Of a stretch of 64,000 nt of DNA, positions 31,165-40,030 are shown piece by piece. Source of the stretch: Sphaerisporangium album (lineage in GTDB: Bacteria > Actinomycetota > Actinomycetes > Streptosporangiales > Streptosporangiaceae); the NCBI RefSeq assembly GCF_003323745.1, contig NZ_QOIL01000026.1, positions 82,524-146,523 on the forward strand, written 5' to 3'. Positions within the stretch are counted from its first letter, which is position 1; each line of letters opens with the position of its first letter. The position numbers were made by a program, and so were the translations under genes. The notes below the pieces were generated by a model. It did not search any database. It was not told the origin of the DNA and saw nothing but the letters and a program-made list of their open reading frames with translations.

Positions 31165-32418
31165 TCAGAACATGAGACCTCCCCACGGGAGGGTGTCCCA
31201 CGACATCGCGGCCGACAGCGCGCGGATCGCCCCCGGGCGCGACTCGCGGATGACCCCCGCGGCCTCGTAGGCGCCGAGCGTCCGCCCACCCAGGTACGCC
31301 GCCCCCAGGACGTTCACCGGTAGCTCGATGTCGGCCGGGTCGTTCGTGCGGTGGCAGGTGGCCCCCGAGGTGTCGGCGGACAGCCTCCACCGCCCGGCGT
31401 TCCACGGGCAGACCGTGTCGGTGACGTCGAGGACGACGTCCACGGGAGAGGAGTAGGCGCGGTACGGCATCGCGCGGTCGACGTCCACCACGCGCGCCCA
31501 CATGTCGTCCAGCCAGCCGGCGTTCAGCAGCCGGGGCTCGGCGAGCAGGTGCATGATCGGGTCGTCCGCCGGGCGGTTCGGGGCGAACACCCGCGCGATC
31601 AGGTCGCGGTCGAGCACGTGCCGCCACAACAGCGCGTAAGCCGCGGGGTCGAGGCCGAACAGGTCGGACAGCCGCAGCTCGGCGTCGGGCAGGTCGTGGT
31701 CGGTCACGCCGGCCTTCGTGCGGAACAGGACGTACCCCCGCACGCCGCCGTCGTCCTCGGCCACCACGCAGCGCAACGAGGACCTGCCTCTGCGGGCCTC
31801 CTCGTCGTCGGCCAGCACCGCGTCCCACACCGCCGGGCCGCGCGCGTACAGGCCGGGGCGGCTCGCCATGACGGACTCGAACACCTTCTCCAGTTCGTCG
31901 CGCGCCGCGGCCGGGCGCACCACGCGCAGCCGCAGTGAGGGGTCCGACGGCGCGTGGTCCGCGAGCCGCGCGCCGCGGGTGGGGATGCGGAAGAACAAGC
32001 TGTCCGTGGCCCTGCCGTAGCCGAACCGGCCGTAGATGGCCCCCTCGGAGGCGTACAGCAGCGCCAGGGGCTCGCCACCCTCGTGCAGGCTTTCGAGCTG
32101 GGTGCGCATGAGCCGGGACAGGATGCCCCTGCGCCGGTGCGAGGGCAGGACGCACACGGCCGACACGCCGCACACGGGACGTGGCCCGCCGGGCAGGGTC
32201 ATGGTCAAGCTCAGGCCCGCGGTGGCGCCCACCAGCCGGTCGCCTTCGTACGCGCCGAGCGTGCGGTCGAACTCCAGGATCGCCTTGAACCGGTCGGTCC
32301 GCGCGGGGCTGTAGTCGTCGACGAAGGCCTCTTGGTCGACCTCCACCCATTGCGGCCAATCCGAGTCTTCCATGGGGCGGATGACCGTCTCTGGCCTGGG
32401 GTTTGCTTCGGTGTTCAT
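31165..32418 (-). CDS. Eis-like N-acetyltransferase
   Basis: 417 residues from the ATG at 32418. Two GNAT domains are followed by a sterol-carrier-like C-terminal domain, the Eis layout. The first GNAT holds VSAVCVLPSHRRRGILSRLM (acetyl-CoA motif) and LALLYASEGAIYGRFGYG. The free C-terminal carboxylate expected as catalytic base is provided by ...WGGLMF, the typical Phe end. Eis enzymes acetylate amines, including aminoglycosides and lysine side chains; the substrate here is unknown. TAACGT lies 7 nt before the ATG with no Shine-Dalgarno, suggesting a leaderless mRNA. Confidence 0.9.
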   Translation of the reverse strand: MNTEANPRPETVIRPMEDSDWPQWVEVDQEAFVDDYSPARTDRFKAILEFDRTLGAYEGDRLVGATAGLSLTMTLPGGPRPVCGVSAVCVLPSHRRRGILSRLMRTQLESLHEGGEPLALLYASEGAIYGRFGYGRATDSLFFRIPTRGARLADHAPSDPSLRLRVVRPAAARDELEKVFESVMASRPGLYARGPAVWDAVLADDEEARRGRSSLRCVVAEDDGGVRGYVLFRTKAGVTDHDLPDAELRLSDLFGLDPAAYALLWRHVLDRDLIARVFAPNRPADDPIMHLLAEPRLLNAGWLDDMWARVVDVDRAMPYRAYSSPVDVVLDVTDTVCPWNAGRWRLSADTSGATCHRTNDPADIELPVNVLGAAYLGGRTLGAYEAAGVIRESRPGAIRALSAAMSWDTLPWGGLMF

Positions 32419-32537
32419 CCGATTAACGTTAGGACCGGGCAAACCGGATCGGCCACCTAATATCCCCGTTTAATGATCAAGGTCTTGGTCAAGTCGGCTG
32501 CCCAAAGGGCCTGCAGGCAGATAGAGTCGAGGCCATC

Positions 32538-33653
32538 ATGAGTTCCCGTCCGGCGCCGCTGATCCCCCCACGGCTCCGCGCGATCTTGGTTCGCGTCCCG
32601 TTCCTCGTGCGGATCGTGCGATTTCTCCGCAGGGGGCCGCTGGCGCGCGACCGGAACCTTCTCATCACCCTCAGCGTCCTCACGCTCACGCTCGGCGCGC
32701 TCGCCGCACGGGTCTCGGCCGAGTGGTTCTCGCCGAGCCTGCTCATCCTCGTCACACTGGTCGGCGGGCTCCAGCTCCGGCTGCGCAGCCTGGTCGTGCT
32801 CATCGGCGCGGTGGGCGTCGCGCTGGCCTACATCGCCGCCATGCTGGGCTTCCGGTCGGTCGGCCCCGGCTTGCTGGTCACCATCGGCTTCACGACCGTG
32901 CTCGCCTTCCTCATGGCCCGTACGCGCGGCAAGCTCGGCGTCCAGGGCCTGCGCGGCGACGCGATGCTGCTGGAACTGCGCGACCGGCTCAAGCGGCAGG
33001 GCGACCTGCCCGCCCTTCCCAAGGACTGGGGCCGGCGCGTCGTGCTCAAGCAGGCGGGCGGCTCCTCCTTCGGCGGCGACTTCCTGGTCTCCACGCGCCA
33101 CGGGTCGATCCTGGAGATCGCGCTGGTCGACGTGTCCGGCAAGGGCGTGGACGCGGGCACCCGCGCGCTCATGCTGTCGGGCACCTTCGGCGGGCTGCTG
33201 GGCTCGGTCGAGTCGTTCCTGCCCGCCTGCAACGCCTACCTCCACCGCCAGCCCGAGGGGGAGGGGTTCGTCACGGCCGTCCACCTTCGTCTCGACCTGG
33301 CCACCGGGGCCTACGAGATCACCTCGGCCGGTCATCCCCCCGTGGTCAAGTTCGACGCGGGTACGGGCACCTGGCAGGTGTCGGCGGCCAAGGGCGTGGT
33401 GCTGGGCGTCGTGCCCGACCTGCACTGTGAGCCCGACAGCGGCGTGCTGCACAAGGGCGACGCGCTCATGCTCTACACCGACGGGCTGATCGAGCAGCCG
33501 GGGCGCGACATCGACTCGGGCCTAGACCGGCTGCTCGGCGAGGCCGAGCGCCTGGTGCCCTCAGGGTTCTACGACGGCGCGCGTCCCCTGGTGAACTCGA
33601 TGTCCGCCGGGCACAACGACGACTGCGCCCTCATCCTCATCTGGCGCCCCTGA
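32538..33653 (+). CDS. Membrane-bound PP2C/SpoIIE-type serine phosphatase
   Basis: 371 residues. The N-terminal ~140 residues contain about four hydrophobic segments (LLITLSVLTLTLGALAA, LLILVTLVGGLQL, LVVLIGAVGVALAYIAAMLG, LLVTIGFTTVLAFLMA). The SpoIIE domain follows: GGSSFGGDFLV, LVDVSGKGVDAGTRALML (metal Asp), AGHPPVVKFD, LMLYTDGLIE and the final NDDCALILIW. Such phosphatases act on anti-anti-sigma factors or similar targets. No sensor domain other than the membrane part is visible. A convergent response regulator gene lies next to it. Confidence 0.92.
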   Translation: MSSRPAPLIPPRLRAILVRVPFLVRIVRFLRRGPLARDRNLLITLSVLTLTLGALAARVSAEWFSPSLLILVTLVGGLQLRLRSLVVLIGAVGVALAYIAAMLGFRSVGPGLLVTIGFTTVLAFLMARTRGKLGVQGLRGDAMLLELRDRLKRQGDLPALPKDWGRRVVLKQAGGSSFGGDFLVSTRHGSILEIALVDVSGKGVDAGTRALMLSGTFGGLLGSVESFLPACNAYLHRQPEGEGFVTAVHLRLDLATGAYEITSAGHPPVVKFDAGTGTWQVSAAKGVVLGVVPDLHCEPDSGVLHKGDALMLYTDGLIEQPGRDIDSGLDRLLGEAERLVPSGFYDGARPLVNSMSAGHNDDCALILIWRP

Positions 33654-33676
33654 CCGGACGCCCTGCGCTGGGGTTT

Positions 33677-34282
33677 CTAGAGCCAGCCGGCTTCGGCGGC
33701 GATCCTCGCGGCGTCGAGGCGGTTGCGCGCCCCGGTCTTGCAGATGATGCGGGATAAGTGATTTCGGACCGTTCCCACGGATAAATACAGCTTCGCCGCG
33801 ATCTCCTTGGAGGCGGCCCCCTGCGCCGCGATGCGCAGCACGTCGAGCTCGCGGGGCGTCAGCGGGTTGTCGGGGGAGGTCAGCGCGGCGATGGCCAGGT
33901 CGGAGTCCACGGCCTTGCGCCCGGCGGCGACGCGGCGGATGCCGTCCGTGAGGTGTTCCGGCGCCACGTCGATGCTCAGGAACCCGAGCGCGTGGGCCGC
34001 GAAGGCGCGCCGGACCTGGCCCGGATTGGGCTGGCTCGACAGGAGCAGCACCCGGCAGCGCGGCGCCTTCTCGTGCAGGCGCGCGGCGGCGGTGAACCCG
34101 TCCACGTCGGGGAGGTCCACGTCGATGACCGCCGCGTCCGGGTCGAGTTCGAGGGCCGCCGGGAGAATGTATTCGCCGGACGCGACATCCGCGACCACCA
34201 TGAGACCCTTCTCCGCGTTCAGCGACGCCACCAGACCCCGGCGTACCAGCGGGAGATGTTCGGCGACCAGGATGCGTATCAA
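33677..34282 (-). CDS. NarL/LuxR-type response regulator
   Basis: 201 residues from a TTG at 34282 preceded by AAGGGAGC at 4-5 nt. The receiver domain (residues 1-~120) has LIRILVAEHLPLVRRGLV, a phospho-acceptor in AVIDVDLPDVDGF, and RCRVLLLSS. The C-terminal LuxR HTH reads LTPRELDVLRIAAQGAASKE and IAAKLYLSVGTVRNHLSRII. The first acidic pair is replaced (AEHLPLV rather than DD), so phosphorylation chemistry may be atypical. No histidine kinase gene is adjacent, so it is an orphan here. Confidence 0.9.
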   Translation of the reverse strand: MIRILVAEHLPLVRRGLVASLNAEKGLMVVADVASGEYILPAALELDPDAAVIDVDLPDVDGFTAAARLHEKAPRCRVLLLSSQPNPGQVRRAFAAHALGFLSIDVAPEHLTDGIRRVAAGRKAVDSDLAIAALTSPDNPLTPRELDVLRIAAQGAASKEIAAKLYLSVGTVRNHLSRIICKTGARNRLDAARIAAEAGWL

Positions 34283-34532
34283 GGTGCTCCCTTGAGTGGC
34301 CCTGGAACAGATCCGGCAAATGCCGCTTCGCCGGTTCATATCCCACGGTGTCTGGATGATTGCTTACCGTCAATGCAGTCTCCCGATTAGCTCCACGACG
34401 CGCAAGTCACTCCTACGACTGGTCGTTGATGCGGTCTTCGGGCACACGGCGGGGCGCGGCGGCGAGTTCGGTTAGGCTCGGAGGGGGCAATGTAAACAGA
34501 AGGCATCTTCTCCGCAGGCGGGGGTAACACCT

Positions 34533-35837
34533 ATGAGCTGGCTCATCGTGGCCGGGTTTCTCACCTTCTTCCTCGGGTTGGCCTTGTCCATCGCCCTGCA
34601 CGAGCTGGGGCACCTGATCCCCGCCAAGCTCTTCGGGGTCAGGGTCACGCAGTACATGGTCGGTTTCGGGCCGACGCTCTGGTCCCGGCGCCGTGGTGAA
34701 ACCGAGTACGGCCTGAAGTGGATTCCGTTCGGCGGTTACATCCGCATGGTCGGCCCGTTCCCACCGCGGCCCGACGACGGGGGCAAATTGCGCTCCATGC
34801 CCACCGGCCCCTGGCAGGGGCTCATCGAGAGCGCCAGGCAGGCGTCCCTGGAGGATGTCCGCCCCGGCGACGAGGACCGCGTGCTGTACCGCAAGCCGTG
34901 GTGGCAGCGCTTCATCATCTTCATCGGCGGCCCGCTGATGAACTTCGTGCTGGCCTTCGCCCTGTTCTCCCTCGTCTTCATGGGCTTCGGCATCGAGGTC
35001 ACCAAGCCCACCGTCGCCAAGGTCTCCGAGTGCGTCATGACGCTCGCGCAGGAGGCCCAGGGGCAGAAGTGCGGGCCGTCGTTCAAGCCCACCCCCGCCG
35101 CGCAGGCGGGCCTGCGGACGAACGACACGATCGTCTCCTTCGCCGGCAGGCCGGTGCGCACCTGGGAGGACGCGACCAGGCTGATCCGCTCGCACGGCGC
35201 CGGTCCCGTCGCCATCGGCATCGTCCGCGACGGCAAGTCGACGACGCTCAACGCCACCCTCATCGCCCAGGACCGCCCCTCGCTCGCCGACCCGACCAAG
35301 ATGGACAAGAACGTCGGTTTCCTGGGCATCACACCCCTCATCGTCGTCGAGAAGCAGGGGCCGGGGTACGCCGTCGGCAGGATGTGGGACATGACGGCCC
35401 GCACGGCGCAGGCCCTGGTGCAGTTCCCGCAGAAGATCGTCGGTGTGTACGAGGCGGCCTTCGGCGGGGCCGAGCGGGCGCTCGACAGCCCGCAGAGCGT
35501 CGTCGGCGCGGGCAGGCTCGGCGGTGAGATCGCCGCCTCCAAGCTCCCGCTGGAGGGGAAGATCGCCATGTTCCTCACGTTGCTCGGCGGCATGAACCTC
35601 GCGGTCGGCATGTTCAACCTGGTCCCGCTGCTGCCCCTGGACGGAGGCCAGATCGCGGGCGCGCTGTGGGAGGGGCTCAAGCGCGGGTACGCCCGGGTGC
35701 GCCGCCGCGCGATGCCGGGACACGTCGACATCGCCAAGGCCCTGCCGCTGACCTACGGCGTGGTCGCGGTGCTGTTCGTGGTCTTCGGCCTGCTGATCTA
35801 CGCCGACATCGTCAACCCGATCCGCCTGACGGGCTGA
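34533..35837 (+). CDS. Site-2 intramembrane metalloprotease (RseP/Rip1 family)
   Basis: 434 residues. TM1 carries the zinc site HELGH in SIALHELGHLIPAKLFG, followed by GFGPTLWSRRRGETEYGLKWIPFGGY, typical of M50. A PDZ domain occupies ~residues 175-250 (AGLRTNDTIVSFAGRPV). The third zinc ligand and the conserved NxxPxxPLDGG are in FNLVPLLPLDGGQIAGAL. It would cleave membrane-bound anti-sigma factors during envelope stress. Often next to dxr and ispG, but those genes are not here. Confidence 0.94.
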   Translation: MSWLIVAGFLTFFLGLALSIALHELGHLIPAKLFGVRVTQYMVGFGPTLWSRRRGETEYGLKWIPFGGYIRMVGPFPPRPDDGGKLRSMPTGPWQGLIESARQASLEDVRPGDEDRVLYRKPWWQRFIIFIGGPLMNFVLAFALFSLVFMGFGIEVTKPTVAKVSECVMTLAQEAQGQKCGPSFKPTPAAQAGLRTNDTIVSFAGRPVRTWEDATRLIRSHGAGPVAIGIVRDGKSTTLNATLIAQDRPSLADPTKMDKNVGFLGITPLIVVEKQGPGYAVGRMWDMTARTAQALVQFPQKIVGVYEAAFGGAERALDSPQSVVGAGRLGGEIAASKLPLEGKIAMFLTLLGGMNLAVGMFNLVPLLPLDGGQIAGALWEGLKRGYARVRRRAMPGHVDIAKALPLTYGVVAVLFVVFGLLIYADIVNPIRLTG

Positions 35838-35857
35838 CTCTGATCCGCCACAGGTGA

Positions 35858-35880
35858 GGCGCCGCCCGGCAGGCGGCGCC
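35858..35880. terminator. Bidirectional terminator hairpin
   Basis: GGCGCCGCC (35858-35866), loop CGGCA, then GGCGGCGCC (35872-35880): a perfect 9-bp stem in the 54-bp gap between two convergent genes. Confidence 0.65.
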
Positions 35881-35891
35881 CCGCCCGGGCG

Positions 35892-36869
35892 TCAGTACAT
35901 CGAGATGTGCACGTGGTCGAAGTGGTTGGCCGTGACGCCGCCGCGGTCCTCCATCGCGCGCCAGCCCGGGAAGCCCAGGTTGTAGATGCGCTGCCGGTAG
36001 ATCACGTACTTCACGCCGAGCTTGCCGCCGTTCTTGATCGCCCACGCGGCGATCTCGTCCCCCAGCGCCACCTGTCCCGCGGACGGCATCGCGCCGCCCG
36101 AGCTGAGCATGAAGTCGCAGGCCCGTCCCAGCGGATGCTCGCCGGAGTCCTCGGGGCGGTAGCAGCCGACGGGGAAGCTCAGGCTGAAGTGGCTCTGCAC
36201 CTCCGCCCGCATCAGGCGCGTCCGCGGGGTGATGTTGTCGCTACCGGTGGGCAGTTCGGGGGCCCACGCCCCGTTGGCCCGCTTGCCGGGCGCGGTGGGG
36301 ACGAGCGCGTCGAGCTTGTCCTTGATCTGGCCGATCAGCCGCTCGGCGTCCTTGCGCCGAGCGGTCACCTCGGCCACGTCGCCGCGCAGGCGCACGGTCA
36401 GCCGCCGGGCGTCGTCGGACGCCTTCCTGCGCTCGTCCCGCACCGTCGCGAACTGCGCGATCTTGGCGTTCTGCTCTTCCTGGAGTTGCAGCAGCAGGGC
36501 GGCGCCGCCGTAGCCGGGGGACATGAGCTGGCCCGCGACCCCGAGGTCGCCCGCCTGGTACTGGAGCTGGGCGATGTCGCCCACCTGCGCCTGAGCCGCC
36601 TCAAGGCCCTGCTTCGCGTCCTTCAGGCGCGAGCGCGCCGCCTTCTCGGCGGCCTTGGCCTCGGCCACGGCGACGCGCTTGGCGTTGTACTGCTCGATCA
36701 GCCGGTCGACCTGTTTGCCGAGCGATTCCAGTTGCGCCCTGAGCTGCTTCTCCGTCGGTTTGGGCGCGGCGTTTCCGGCCGCGGCCGGGCCGAGCACGAG
36801 CCCGGCCATGGTGAGAACGGTCATGACGCCTGCGGTCACGGTGGCGTAGCGGCCCGTAGTCGGGGGCAG
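35892..36869 (-). CDS. Secreted coiled-coil protein with VldE/ARB-07466-like C-terminal domain, CTG start
   Basis: 325 residues if it begins at CTG 36869. AGGAG sits exactly 6 nt upstream, the codon lies just past the riboswitch, and no ATG/GTG gives a proper signal peptide. The signal peptide is GRYATVTAGVMTVLTMAGL ending near AAAGNAAP. A long coiled coil follows (residues ~35-190; LRAQLESLGKQVDRLIEQYN, KAAEKAARSRLKDAKQGLEA). The final ~110 residues (FPVGCYRPEDSGEHPLGRACDF ... HFDHVHISMY) match an extracellular domain common beside peptidoglycan hydrolases. A cell-wall role fits the c-di-AMP control. Confidence 0.83.
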   Translation of the reverse strand: MPPTTGRYATVTAGVMTVLTMAGLVLGPAAAGNAAPKPTEKQLRAQLESLGKQVDRLIEQYNAKRVAVAEAKAAEKAARSRLKDAKQGLEAAQAQVGDIAQLQYQAGDLGVAGQLMSPGYGGAALLLQLQEEQNAKIAQFATVRDERRKASDDARRLTVRLRGDVAEVTARRKDAERLIGQIKDKLDALVPTAPGKRANGAWAPELPTGSDNITPRTRLMRAEVQSHFSLSFPVGCYRPEDSGEHPLGRACDFMLSSGGAMPSAGQVALGDEIAAWAIKNGGKLGVKYVIYRQRIYNLGFPGWRAMEDRGGVTANHFDHVHISMY

Positions 36870-36885
36870 AGCCCTCTCCTCTCCA

Positions 36886-37001
36886 TCCGCCGACCGGGTT
36901 AGCTGACGGGTTCGGGCCGGAGCAGCCCTACCACGACGTGGATTCACCCCAAGAACCGTTGGGTCCCCGGCTCCCGGGCGGGGCACCCGGGATTAGGCGT
37001 A
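36886..37001 (-). promoter_or_regulatory. ydaO-type cyclic di-AMP riboswitch
   Basis: Read on the minus strand, the element shows the family's conserved blocks in order: ACGCCTAATCCCGG, GGGAGCCGGGGACCCA, CTTGGGGTGAATCC, GGTAGGGCTGCTCC and CCCGAACCCGTCAGCTAACC followed by CGGTCGGC. In actinobacteria this riboswitch controls cell-wall hydrolases and is turned off by c-di-AMP (established for the class). It ends about 17 nt before the coding start of the secreted coiled-coil protein. Upstream, a GGCCGTAACGGCC palindrome (about 37004-37018) flanks it. Confidence 0.9.
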
Positions 37002-37075
37002 CCGGCCGTTACGGCCGGTGTTCGATGGATGTTAGTGCTTAGCCGTAGCCCGCGATAGCTTTGTGGCGAAATGTC

Positions 37076-38155
37076 CTAAAAGTTGTCCTGTGTCCGAAGT
37101 TGCCGGGCCGCCTCCTCGGGCAGCACGTCGTTCACGAACGCGCCCATGGCCGACTCCGACCCCGCCAGGTACTTCAGCTTCTGCGGCGCCCTGCGGATGC
37201 TGAAGAGCTGCAGATGCAGGTAGGCGAGGTCGCGCCCCTCGCGCACCGGCGCCTGGTGCCAGGCCGCGACGTAGGGCATGGGCACGCCGAACAGGCCGTC
37301 CAGCCGCCGAAGCACCCCGGTGTACAGCGGGCCGAATGCCGCGCGCTCCTCCGCGTCCAGCGACCCCAGGTCGGGAACCCGCCGGTTCAGGTACACGTGC
37401 ACCTCGAACGGCCAGCGCGCCGCCGCGGGGACGAACGCCGTCCAGTGCTCGTTCGCCGCCACCACGCGGGTCTCGGCCTTGCGCTCGGCGGCCAGCACGT
37501 CGGCGAACAGGTCGCCCCCCGTGCGCTCGCGGTAGCGCGCGGCGGAGGCGAGCATCTGCCGCGTCCGCGGGGTCACGTACGGGTACGCGTAGATCTGCCC
37601 GTGCGGATGGGACAGCGTGATGCCGATCTCCGCGCCGCGGTTCTCGAAGCAGAACACCTGCTCCACGCCCGCAAGGGTGGACAGCTCCGCCGTGCGGTCG
37701 GCCCAGGCTGTCAGGACGAGGTCGACCTGCTCGGGGGAGAGCGCGGCGAACGAGGAGTCGTGCTCGGAGGTGAAGCACACCACCTCGCACCGTCCCATGC
37801 CCGGCCGCACCTCGCTCAGCCCGCCGGGCTCATCGTAGGCGCCCTCCCGCTGGCTGAAGGACGGGAAGCGGTTCTCGAACACCGCCACGTCGTACTCGGG
37901 GGAGGGGATCTCGGTCTGCCTGCCCGGCGCCGAGGGGCACAGCGGGCACTGGTCCGCCGGCGGCAGGAACGTACGGTCCTGGCGGTGCCCGGCGACGGCG
38001 ATCCACTCGTCCATGATCGGGTCGTGGCGCAGCTCGGAGGCCGGGGGCCGCGCGGGCAGCTCGCGCGTGTCGGGCGCGCCGCGGTCGGCGTCGTCGCGCC
38101 GGTCGAAGTAGATCAGCTCGCGTCCGTCGGCCAGGCGGGTGACGGTGCGCTTCAC
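37076..38155 (-). CDS. galT: Galactose-1-phosphate uridylyltransferase
   Basis: 359 residues from GTG 38155. GalT motifs: RHDPIMDEWIAVAGHRQDRT, CPLCPS (zinc Cys pair), VFENRFPSF, and the catalytic SHPHGQIYAYPYV (His-Pro-His). The C-terminal half has WPFEVHVYLNRRVPDL and HLQLFSIRRAPQKLKYLAGS. It swaps UMP between UDP-glucose and galactose-1-phosphate in the Leloir pathway. Its GTG overlaps the stop of the DeoR-type regulator by four bases (GTGA), so the regulator probably controls it. galK and galE are not in this window. Confidence 0.94.
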   Translation of the reverse strand: MKRTVTRLADGRELIYFDRRDDADRGAPDTRELPARPPASELRHDPIMDEWIAVAGHRQDRTFLPPADQCPLCPSAPGRQTEIPSPEYDVAVFENRFPSFSQREGAYDEPGGLSEVRPGMGRCEVVCFTSEHDSSFAALSPEQVDLVLTAWADRTAELSTLAGVEQVFCFENRGAEIGITLSHPHGQIYAYPYVTPRTRQMLASAARYRERTGGDLFADVLAAERKAETRVVAANEHWTAFVPAAARWPFEVHVYLNRRVPDLGSLDAEERAAFGPLYTGVLRRLDGLFGVPMPYVAAWHQAPVREGRDLAYLHLQLFSIRRAPQKLKYLAGSESAMGAFVNDVLPEEAARQLRTQDNF

Positions 38156-38964
38156 TGTGCCGCCACCTGTGCCGCCACCTGCGCCGTCTCGCCCGGCTCC
38201 GCCAGCACCAGCGTGCCCACCTGGTCGGCCAGCAGGGGCCTGGCCTCCTCGGGCAGGCCCGTGTCGCTGATCAGCACATGGGCCTCGTCCAGCTTGGCGA
38301 TCGTGCTGATGCCGACGGTGCCCCACTTGGTGTGGTCGGCCAGCACGACGAGCTGCTGGGCGGCGGCGACCAGCGCCCTGTTCGTCTCCGCCTCCAGCAG
38401 GTTGGGCGTCGTGAAGCCCGCCCTGACGTTCATGCCGTGCACGCCCAGCATCAGGGTGTCGACGTTCAGCTCGCGGATCGCGGCCACCGCGACCGGGCCG
38501 ACCAGTGCGTCCGACGGCGTGCGCACCCCCCCGGTGAGCACCACGGTCTGGTCGGGACGGCCCGCCCGATGGAAGACGTCGGCCACCTGCAGGGAGTTGG
38601 TGATGACGGTCAGCTCGGGGACGTCGACCAGGTGGTGGGCGAGCGTCCAGATCGTCGTGCCCGCCGACAGCGCGACGGCCGTGCCGGGCCGCACGAGCTC
38701 GGCGGCCCTGCGTGCGATGGCCTCCTTCTCGGCCTGCTGGCGCACGGACTTCGCGGCGAACCCGGGCTCCTCGGTCGAGCCCGATCCCGTGGCGGTGGCG
38801 CCGCCGTGGACCTTCTCGATCAGTCCTCGTTCCGCCAGGACCTCCAGGTCGCGGCGGATGGTCATGTCGGACACCCCGAGCTCGCGCACCAGATCGGCGA
38901 CCCGCGCCGCGCCGTTCCTGCGTACGCGCTCGAGGATCGCCTGCTGCCGTTGCTGGGCCAGCAT
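38152..38964 (-). CDS. DeoR/GlpR-family sugar-phosphate-responsive repressor
   Basis: 270 residues; ATG after GAAGAGGAGCGACG. The N-terminal winged HTH is typical: QQRQQAILERVRRNGAARVA, GVSDMTIRRDLEVLAERGLI and EKVHGGA. The C-terminal ISOCOT sensor domain carries ALSAGTTIWTLAHHL, VITNSLQVADVF, VLTGGVRTPSDALVG and VVLADHTKWG. The C-terminus ends in a repeated QVAAQVAAQ. Translational coupling to galT suggests it represses galactose catabolism in response to a phosphosugar. The upstream spacer is A/T-rich and holds several overlapping promoter-like matches. Confidence 0.92.
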   Translation of the reverse strand: MLAQQRQQAILERVRRNGAARVADLVRELGVSDMTIRRDLEVLAERGLIEKVHGGATATGSGSTEEPGFAAKSVRQQAEKEAIARRAAELVRPGTAVALSAGTTIWTLAHHLVDVPELTVITNSLQVADVFHRAGRPDQTVVLTGGVRTPSDALVGPVAVAAIRELNVDTLMLGVHGMNVRAGFTTPNLLEAETNRALVAAAQQLVVLADHTKWGTVGISTIAKLDEAHVLISDTGLPEEARPLLADQVGTLVLAEPGETAQVAAQVAAQ

Positions 38965-39182
38965 CGTCGCTCCTCTTCAACAGATTTCCCCAAATTATCA
39001 CATATTACTACCGGTCCAATGTTGGAATGTGATGGCGGAACGCTCACTTCGACGGACCGGCCGGTGTGACGACCTGAGGGGCGCCCGGCCCGCGCCTGCG
39101 GTGTCTTTGAGGTTTGGGCCTTGCGCGGCTCTGTCAACGGGAACAGGTTGAGAACACGAATCGAACACGAAGGGACGCCGAG

Positions 39183-39260
39183 ATGGCCAGACGTGCGCGC
39201 AAGAGCCGGGCCCGCAAGAAGAAGAAGGCCAACCACGGCAAGCGGCCGACCTCGCGCTGA
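39183..39260 (+). CDS. Ribosomal protein bL37 (25 aa)
   Basis: A 25-codon frame begins MARRARKSRARKKKK and ends ANHGKRPTSR. It matches in length, extreme basicity and the ANHGKRP block the mycobacterial large-subunit protein bL37, known from Mycolicibacterium smegmatis ribosome structures. GAAGGG lies 8 nt before the ATG. It is far too short for most gene callers and overlaps no better frame. It would sit in 23S rRNA of the large subunit. Confidence 0.8.
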   Translation: MARRARKSRARKKKKANHGKRPTSR

Positions 39261-39285
39261 CCCTCCCAGGGGCCCGAAGCCGCGC

Positions 39286-39909
39286 TCAGGGCCCCTGTGG
39301 GGCCTGCTCAGGGCCCTCCGGGGCTCCTTCGTCCTCTGGACGCCCGCCCCGGCCCCAGGCCACCAGCAGGCGCGTCTGCGCGTCGGCGTGGTCCGGTAAG
39401 GGCGGGCGATCTCCTATCACCCCCGCCTGCCGGTAGGAGTCCTCCGCTCCGGCGAACCACACCGTGCACACCTCCACCAGCTCCGGGTCGAGGTGGCCGT
39501 CGCCGCCGATCGCCGTCGCGAGGTCCCACGTGTGGATCAGCGTGTCCGCGAACAGCTCGCTGATGTACTCCTCACCCGGCACGTCCCCGAAGGACAGGTG
39601 GACCGTGCGCGCGAGCACGTCGTCGGGCTCCATGGCGCGCACCGCGGCAGCGGCGGCGACGTCGAACGCCTTCACCGGGTCGTCCCCGAGCAGGTCCCCG
39701 TCCAGCCGGTCGCCGACCTCCCCGACCGACCTGCCCGCCAGCAGCTCCGGCGCCCACAGGCTCTCGCCCACCAGATGCTCGACCAGGGTGCGGACGTCCC
39801 AGTCCGCGCACGCCGTGGGTAACCGCCACTGGTCGGCCCTGACCTGGTGCACGTACATGCCGAATTGGTCGAGAGCCCGGCGGTACGCCTCGCGGATGTC
39901 CATCGTCAT
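39286..39909 (-). CDS. TIGR03086/DinB-like mycothiol-associated protein
   Basis: 207 residues; the ATGs at 39912, 39909 and 39903 are all possible with GGGAGGGGC upstream, and 39909 gives the best spacing. The helical-bundle fold of mycothiol-dependent maleylpyruvate isomerases is seen: FGMYVHQVRADQWRLPTACADWDVRTLVEHLVGE, with Trp and His at metal-site positions, and FADTLIHTWDLATAIG with the second His pair. Metal binding and thiol-transferase activity are predicted; the substrate is unknown. The C-terminus is a low-complexity Glu/Gly/Pro tail. Confidence 0.85.
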   Translation of the reverse strand: MTMDIREAYRRALDQFGMYVHQVRADQWRLPTACADWDVRTLVEHLVGESLWAPELLAGRSVGEVGDRLDGDLLGDDPVKAFDVAAAAAVRAMEPDDVLARTVHLSFGDVPGEEYISELFADTLIHTWDLATAIGGDGHLDPELVEVCTVWFAGAEDSYRQAGVIGDRPPLPDHADAQTRLLVAWGRGGRPEDEGAPEGPEQAPQGP

Positions 39910-40030
39910 CATGCCCCTCCCGCGTCCTCGCCCCGACGTTAACCCGCCGCGCAAGATCCCGTCAGGGGCCGCCGGCCACGCCGTGTCACACCAGCGCGAG
40001 AAGCGCGGCCCGAGGTCCTGAACCCGCCAC

